NCBI RefSeq assembly: GCF_011207455.1
Contig: NZ_CP048877.1
Location: forward strand, 2,162,576-2,226,575
Length of the DNA stretch: 64,000 bases
Source: Thermosulfuriphilus ammonigenes
GTDB lineage: Bacteria; Desulfobacterota; Thermodesulfobacteria; Thermodesulfobacteriales; ST65
Direction: 5' to 3'
Each line of letters opens with the position of its first letter. Position 1 is the stretch's first letter. Below, in pieces: positions 62,201 through 64,000 of the stretch. Below the pieces are notes generated by a model. The model was not told the DNA's origin. It saw nothing but the letters and a program-made list of their open reading frames with translations, and searched no databases. A program made the translations under genes and the position numbers.

Positions 62201-62314
62201 GGTCCGACATTCTTGGGCCGGCAAGTAGAGGTCTTCACGGATCCGACGAAGCACCTTCTCCCCAAAGGCATCTCGAAGATGATCCTTAAGGGCCACCTCT
62301 ATGCGAGCAAGCAT
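59273..62314 (-). CDS. purL: Phosphoribosylformylglycinamidine synthase, PurS-PurL fusion
   Basis: A 1013-residue protein. The first ~180 residues contain a PurS-like part (DWLIQVGFRPGVTDNEGRVA). The rest is the PurL synthetase (LAQTWSEHCKHKIFNARITY, KVETHNSPSALDPYGGALTG, ATFSSEELHEGSPATAVQIG, SDNGAGGLSSSVGEMA-type loop read as ITDNGAGGLSS, CVGGDLEHMAGLDNFCW, SAHDCSDGGLAVALAE). No C-terminal glutaminase is present, so PurQ must be separate. The ATG at 62314 follows AGGAGGG; the longer frame to 62362 is rejected. Confidence 0.94.
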   Translation of the reverse strand: MLARIEVALKDHLRDAFGEKVLRRIREDLYLPAQECRTIKIYQIEADIDQTALEALAKEALHDPVTQTVAIDRPLAKDFDWLIQVGFRPGVTDNEGRVAREALEILLKRELAPQETIYTATQYLLKGDLSREDCQRIARELLANELIQRWWIVSREEFDFQKGLLTPPPKVQEETTIKVEYFDLNLLSDEELLRLSRERLLALNLQEMQTIRDFFRRPEVVAERKRYGLDHRLTDVELESLAQTWSEHCKHKIFNARITYTDKTTGQTTVIDSLFKTYIVRATEEIRKAKGEKDFCLSVFVDNAGVIRLNDRLSLAFKVETHNSPSALDPYGGALTGIVGVNRDPFCTGKGASLIFNTDVFCFAPPDWDRPLPPRLLHPKRIFEGVREGVEHGGNKSGIPTVNGSIVFDDRYLGKPLVFCGTGGIMPAEVCEEPSHIKGARPGDLVVMCGGRIGKDGIHGATFSSEELHEGSPATAVQIGDPITQKKMTDFLLLARDECLYTSITDNGAGGLSSSVGEMARESGGAEIDLARAPLKYAGLQPWEILLSEAQERITVAVPPDKIQRFLELAEKMQVEVTVLGQFTDSGRFHVKYDGQTVALLDLEFLHKGVPKLELTAVWDPPPAKDVSPPEPNSLAELLHCILGRLNVCSKEYVVRQYDHEVQGGSVIKPLVGITADGPSDAAVLRPELDSFEGVAVAHGICPKFSDFDTYWMAANAIDEAIRNAVCVGGDLEHMAGLDNFCWCDPIQSEKTPDGHHKLAQLVRANQALYDLTTTFGVPCISGKDSMKNDYLAAGLGLSTEDNPYQVGQVLPDGSLKISIPPTLLFSVVARVPDIRKAQTMEAKRPGDLVYILGTTREELGGSEYFLHLGLKGGLVPHVWAQEARQRYLALGEAIRKQLVASAHDCSDGGLAVALAECAFSGGLGMEISLDDLPYEGKPRPDYLLFSESASRIVVTVSPSKVADFEALFAGQTVSCIGRIIEEPFLKITWRGEDLLGEDIFSLKESWKAPLAW

Positions 62315-62448
62315 TTTATCCCTCCTGTTGATATGGAGATGATCGCCCTCCGAGAGGGCCAATGGTCCAGAGGATAGCCTAAGGCTGGAGTAATTGCTAG
62401 GGGAGCCTCTAAGGGGAGCGGGGCCTTATGGCCCCGCCGTCGTAGTTA

Positions 62449-63474
62449 TCAATAGGCCTCTTCGTAGCTTAAGTCTTCTTCCCGGACTTTTTCCTTAAAA
62501 AGATTATATGTCCAGGCCTGGTAAGCGATGACAATAGGCACAAAGACCAGGGCCACTCCAGTCATGATCTTTAGGGTCAGGGGGCTGGAGGAGGCGTTGT
62601 AAATGGTCAAAGAGGCCTCAGGGGTAAGACTTGAAGGAAGAAGGCGAGGGTAGAGGCCACCTAGACCGAAAAAAGTAGCTGAGACGATAGTCAGGCAGGA
62701 GGCAAACCAGGCCTTCCAGTAGGCCTCTTTGCTCAGAAACACCCGGATAAGGACAAGCCCCACTACGGCCAGGGCAGGAATGACAAAAAGTATGGGATAA
62801 CGAAGATAGTTGTCATAAAGGTCGGTGGCGAACCAGGTGGCCACCAAAAAGACGGCGGCTATTATTAGCTCAAGAGGCCAAAGTCTGGCAGCCAAAGAGG
62901 CCCCGCGCCTGGAGAGCTCTCCGTTGCTCTTTGCAGCCAGCCAGAGACTTCCGTGAACGAGAAAAAGCATCACAAACAGCACTCCTCCCAGCAATCCGTA
63001 GGGGTTAAGGAGGGTTAAGAGTCCGCCATGAAAGATCCCTTCTTTGTCGATGGGCAGGCCTTTGAAGATGTTTGCAAAGGCTACACCTAAAAGGAGGGCC
63101 GGAATAAAACTTCCTATTACTAGACAGAAATCCCAGAGGGAACGCCAGCCAGGGCTATCCACCTTACCCCTGAATTCAAAGGCTACTCCCCGAACAATAA
63201 GGGCAAAGAGCAGGAGGAGAAGGGCGGTATAAAGACCACTGAACATTACGGCGTAGGCCTTGGGGAAGGCGGCGAAGGTGGCTCCACCTGCGGTTATCAG
63301 CCAGACCTCGTTACCATCCCAGAAGGGACCCATGGTGTTATAGACTATCCGGCGTTCGGTATCGTTCTTGGCTACCACGGGCATTAGGCTGCCTAGACCT
63401 AGATCAAAACCGTCAAGCATAAAATAGACGGCCCAAAGCACTCCCCAGAGGATAAACCATATGGTTTCAAACAT
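62449..63474 (-). CDS. cydB: Cytochrome bd oxidase subunit II
   Basis: A 341-residue membrane protein with eight to nine hydrophobic segments: FILWGVLWAVYFMLDGFDLG near the start, NTMGPFWDGNEVWLITAGGA, RGVAFEFRGKVDSP and VIAYQAWTYNLFKEKV at the end, all typical of CydB. With CydA it oxidises quinol with oxygen and is an oxygen-protection system in anaerobes. It follows cydA by 18 bases. Confidence 0.96.
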   Translation of the reverse strand: MFETIWFILWGVLWAVYFMLDGFDLGLGSLMPVVAKNDTERRIVYNTMGPFWDGNEVWLITAGGATFAAFPKAYAVMFSGLYTALLLLLFALIVRGVAFEFRGKVDSPGWRSLWDFCLVIGSFIPALLLGVAFANIFKGLPIDKEGIFHGGLLTLLNPYGLLGGVLFVMLFLVHGSLWLAAKSNGELSRRGASLAARLWPLELIIAAVFLVATWFATDLYDNYLRYPILFVIPALAVVGLVLIRVFLSKEAYWKAWFASCLTIVSATFFGLGGLYPRLLPSSLTPEASLTIYNASSSPLTLKIMTGVALVFVPIVIAYQAWTYNLFKEKVREEDLSYEEAY

Positions 63475-63492
63475 GTCTTTCCCTCCTTTCCT

Positions 63493-64000
63493 TTAGGCGG
63501 TAACCGGAGCTACCTGGCTGGATTCTTCTGGAGACTCTGGTCCCTTCTTGGCAAACTTGGCCAGAAGGTAGAAGTCCACCGCTCCCAAAAAGCCGTAAAG
63601 AAGAATAAAGGCCACCAAGGACGGCCAGACTTGGGAGGCAGTTATCGGACTTACGGCTTCACTGGTCTTCATTAAGCCATAGACTATCCAGGGTTGTCGG
63701 CCGACTTCAGCCACCACCCAACCAGCCTCAAGGGCAATGTATGGTAAAGGTATGGCGTAAAGCATAACCTTGAGGTAGCCCCGGCTCTCAAGGAGCCGAT
63801 TTCTCTTAAACCAGCCTATAATCGTAAGAAGAGCAAAGAGAAAACCTAAACCGACCATGGTTCTAAAGGCCAAAAAAGTCAGGGTGACAGGGGGGCGCTC
63901 TTCGGGAGGAAATTCTTTAAGCCCTTTGACCTCGGCTCCAGGGTCATGATAGGCCAACAGGGACAGAGCTCCTGGGATAGGCAGTAGCTCAAGGGCATTG
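63493..64000 (-). CDS. cydA: Cytochrome bd oxidase subunit I, C-terminal part
   Basis: The gene runs off the window end; about 168 C-terminal residues are visible (NALELLPIPGALSLLAYHDP onward). Typical CydA features: PVTLTFLAFRTMVGLGFLFA (with the conserved TFxxFRxMVGxG), and GWVVAEVGRQPWIVYGLMKT with the conserved E-x-G-R-Q-P-W. The reading frame is open to the edge, so an internal TTG at 63957 is not the start. Confidence 0.95.
   Translation of the reverse strand, partial: NALELLPIPGALSLLAYHDPGAEVKGLKEFPPEERPPVTLTFLAFRTMVGLGFLFALLTIIGWFKRNRLLESRGYLKVMLYAIPLPYIALEAGWVVAEVGRQPWIVYGLMKTSEAVSPITASQVWPSLVAFILLYGFLGAVDFYLLAKFAKKGPESPEESSQVAPVTA

Overview
The window (about 50-55% G+C by eye, densely coded, strong AGGAGG-type ribosome binding sites, many ATGA overlaps) looks like the chromosome of a thermophilic, anaerobic, chemolithoautotrophic member of the Thermodesulfobacteriota/Desulfobacterota. 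The evidence is Wood-Ljungdahl genes (acsE, acsV), many multiheme cytochromes c, a periplasmic nitrate reductase operon beside a hydroxylamine-oxidoreductase-like octaheme cytochrome, cytochrome bd, hybrid cluster protein, and a selenocysteine tRNA. The genus is an inference; nothing here fixes it.

Layout. 1-5254: housekeeping (M42 peptidase, rph, rdgB, PsiE-like, nth, Mut7-C RNase) and a sensor kinase with a small membrane protein. 5352-12442: two almost identical cobalamin riboswitches. The first precedes a secreted calcium-loop repeat protein with exbB-exbD-tonB; the second precedes acsE-acsV, with a Fe-S protein between. acsE has a strikingly C-depleted codon dialect. 12458-15380: pgeF, a nine-heme cytochrome and a PrmA-like methyltransferase. 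15469-26114: the nitrate-to-ammonia region, with porin-napM-napA-napD-napG-napH on the plus strand converging on a two-component system and an octaheme/tetraheme (HAO/NapC-type) pair on the minus strand. The two operons share a tandem direct-repeat motif upstream. 26244-32272: an unusual five-gene lipid-type operon. 32215-38255: peptide transporter parts, tldD and rtcA.

38296-41408: selC (tRNA-Sec) followed by a decayed accessory island. It holds remnants of a type I restriction system and an IS256-type transposase, plus three PIN-domain toxin-antitoxin modules. 41465-43125: two membrane proteins, one of CcsA/CcmF type.

43253-45171 is the most interesting stretch. An ArsR-type regulator is followed by three genes that each contain an in-frame TGA. 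Each TGA is followed 21-23 bases later by a hairpin loop with the features of a bacterial SECIS. Read through, they give a new U-x3-C protein with a winged-helix-like tail, a DsrE-like selenoprotein and a DUF5714-like selenoprotein. Ordinary ORF calling breaks all three.

46255-64000: ftsB, a HEPN-like protein, guaB, an in-frame fusion of an IHF/HU protein to a Ppx/GppA phosphatase, sppA, rpsA, cmk, hisC, then hcp divergent from a Crp/Fnr (HcpR-like) regulator, a lipoprotein, an MBL-fold hydrolase, sixA, a PurS-PurL fusion, and cydB/cydA (cut by the window end).
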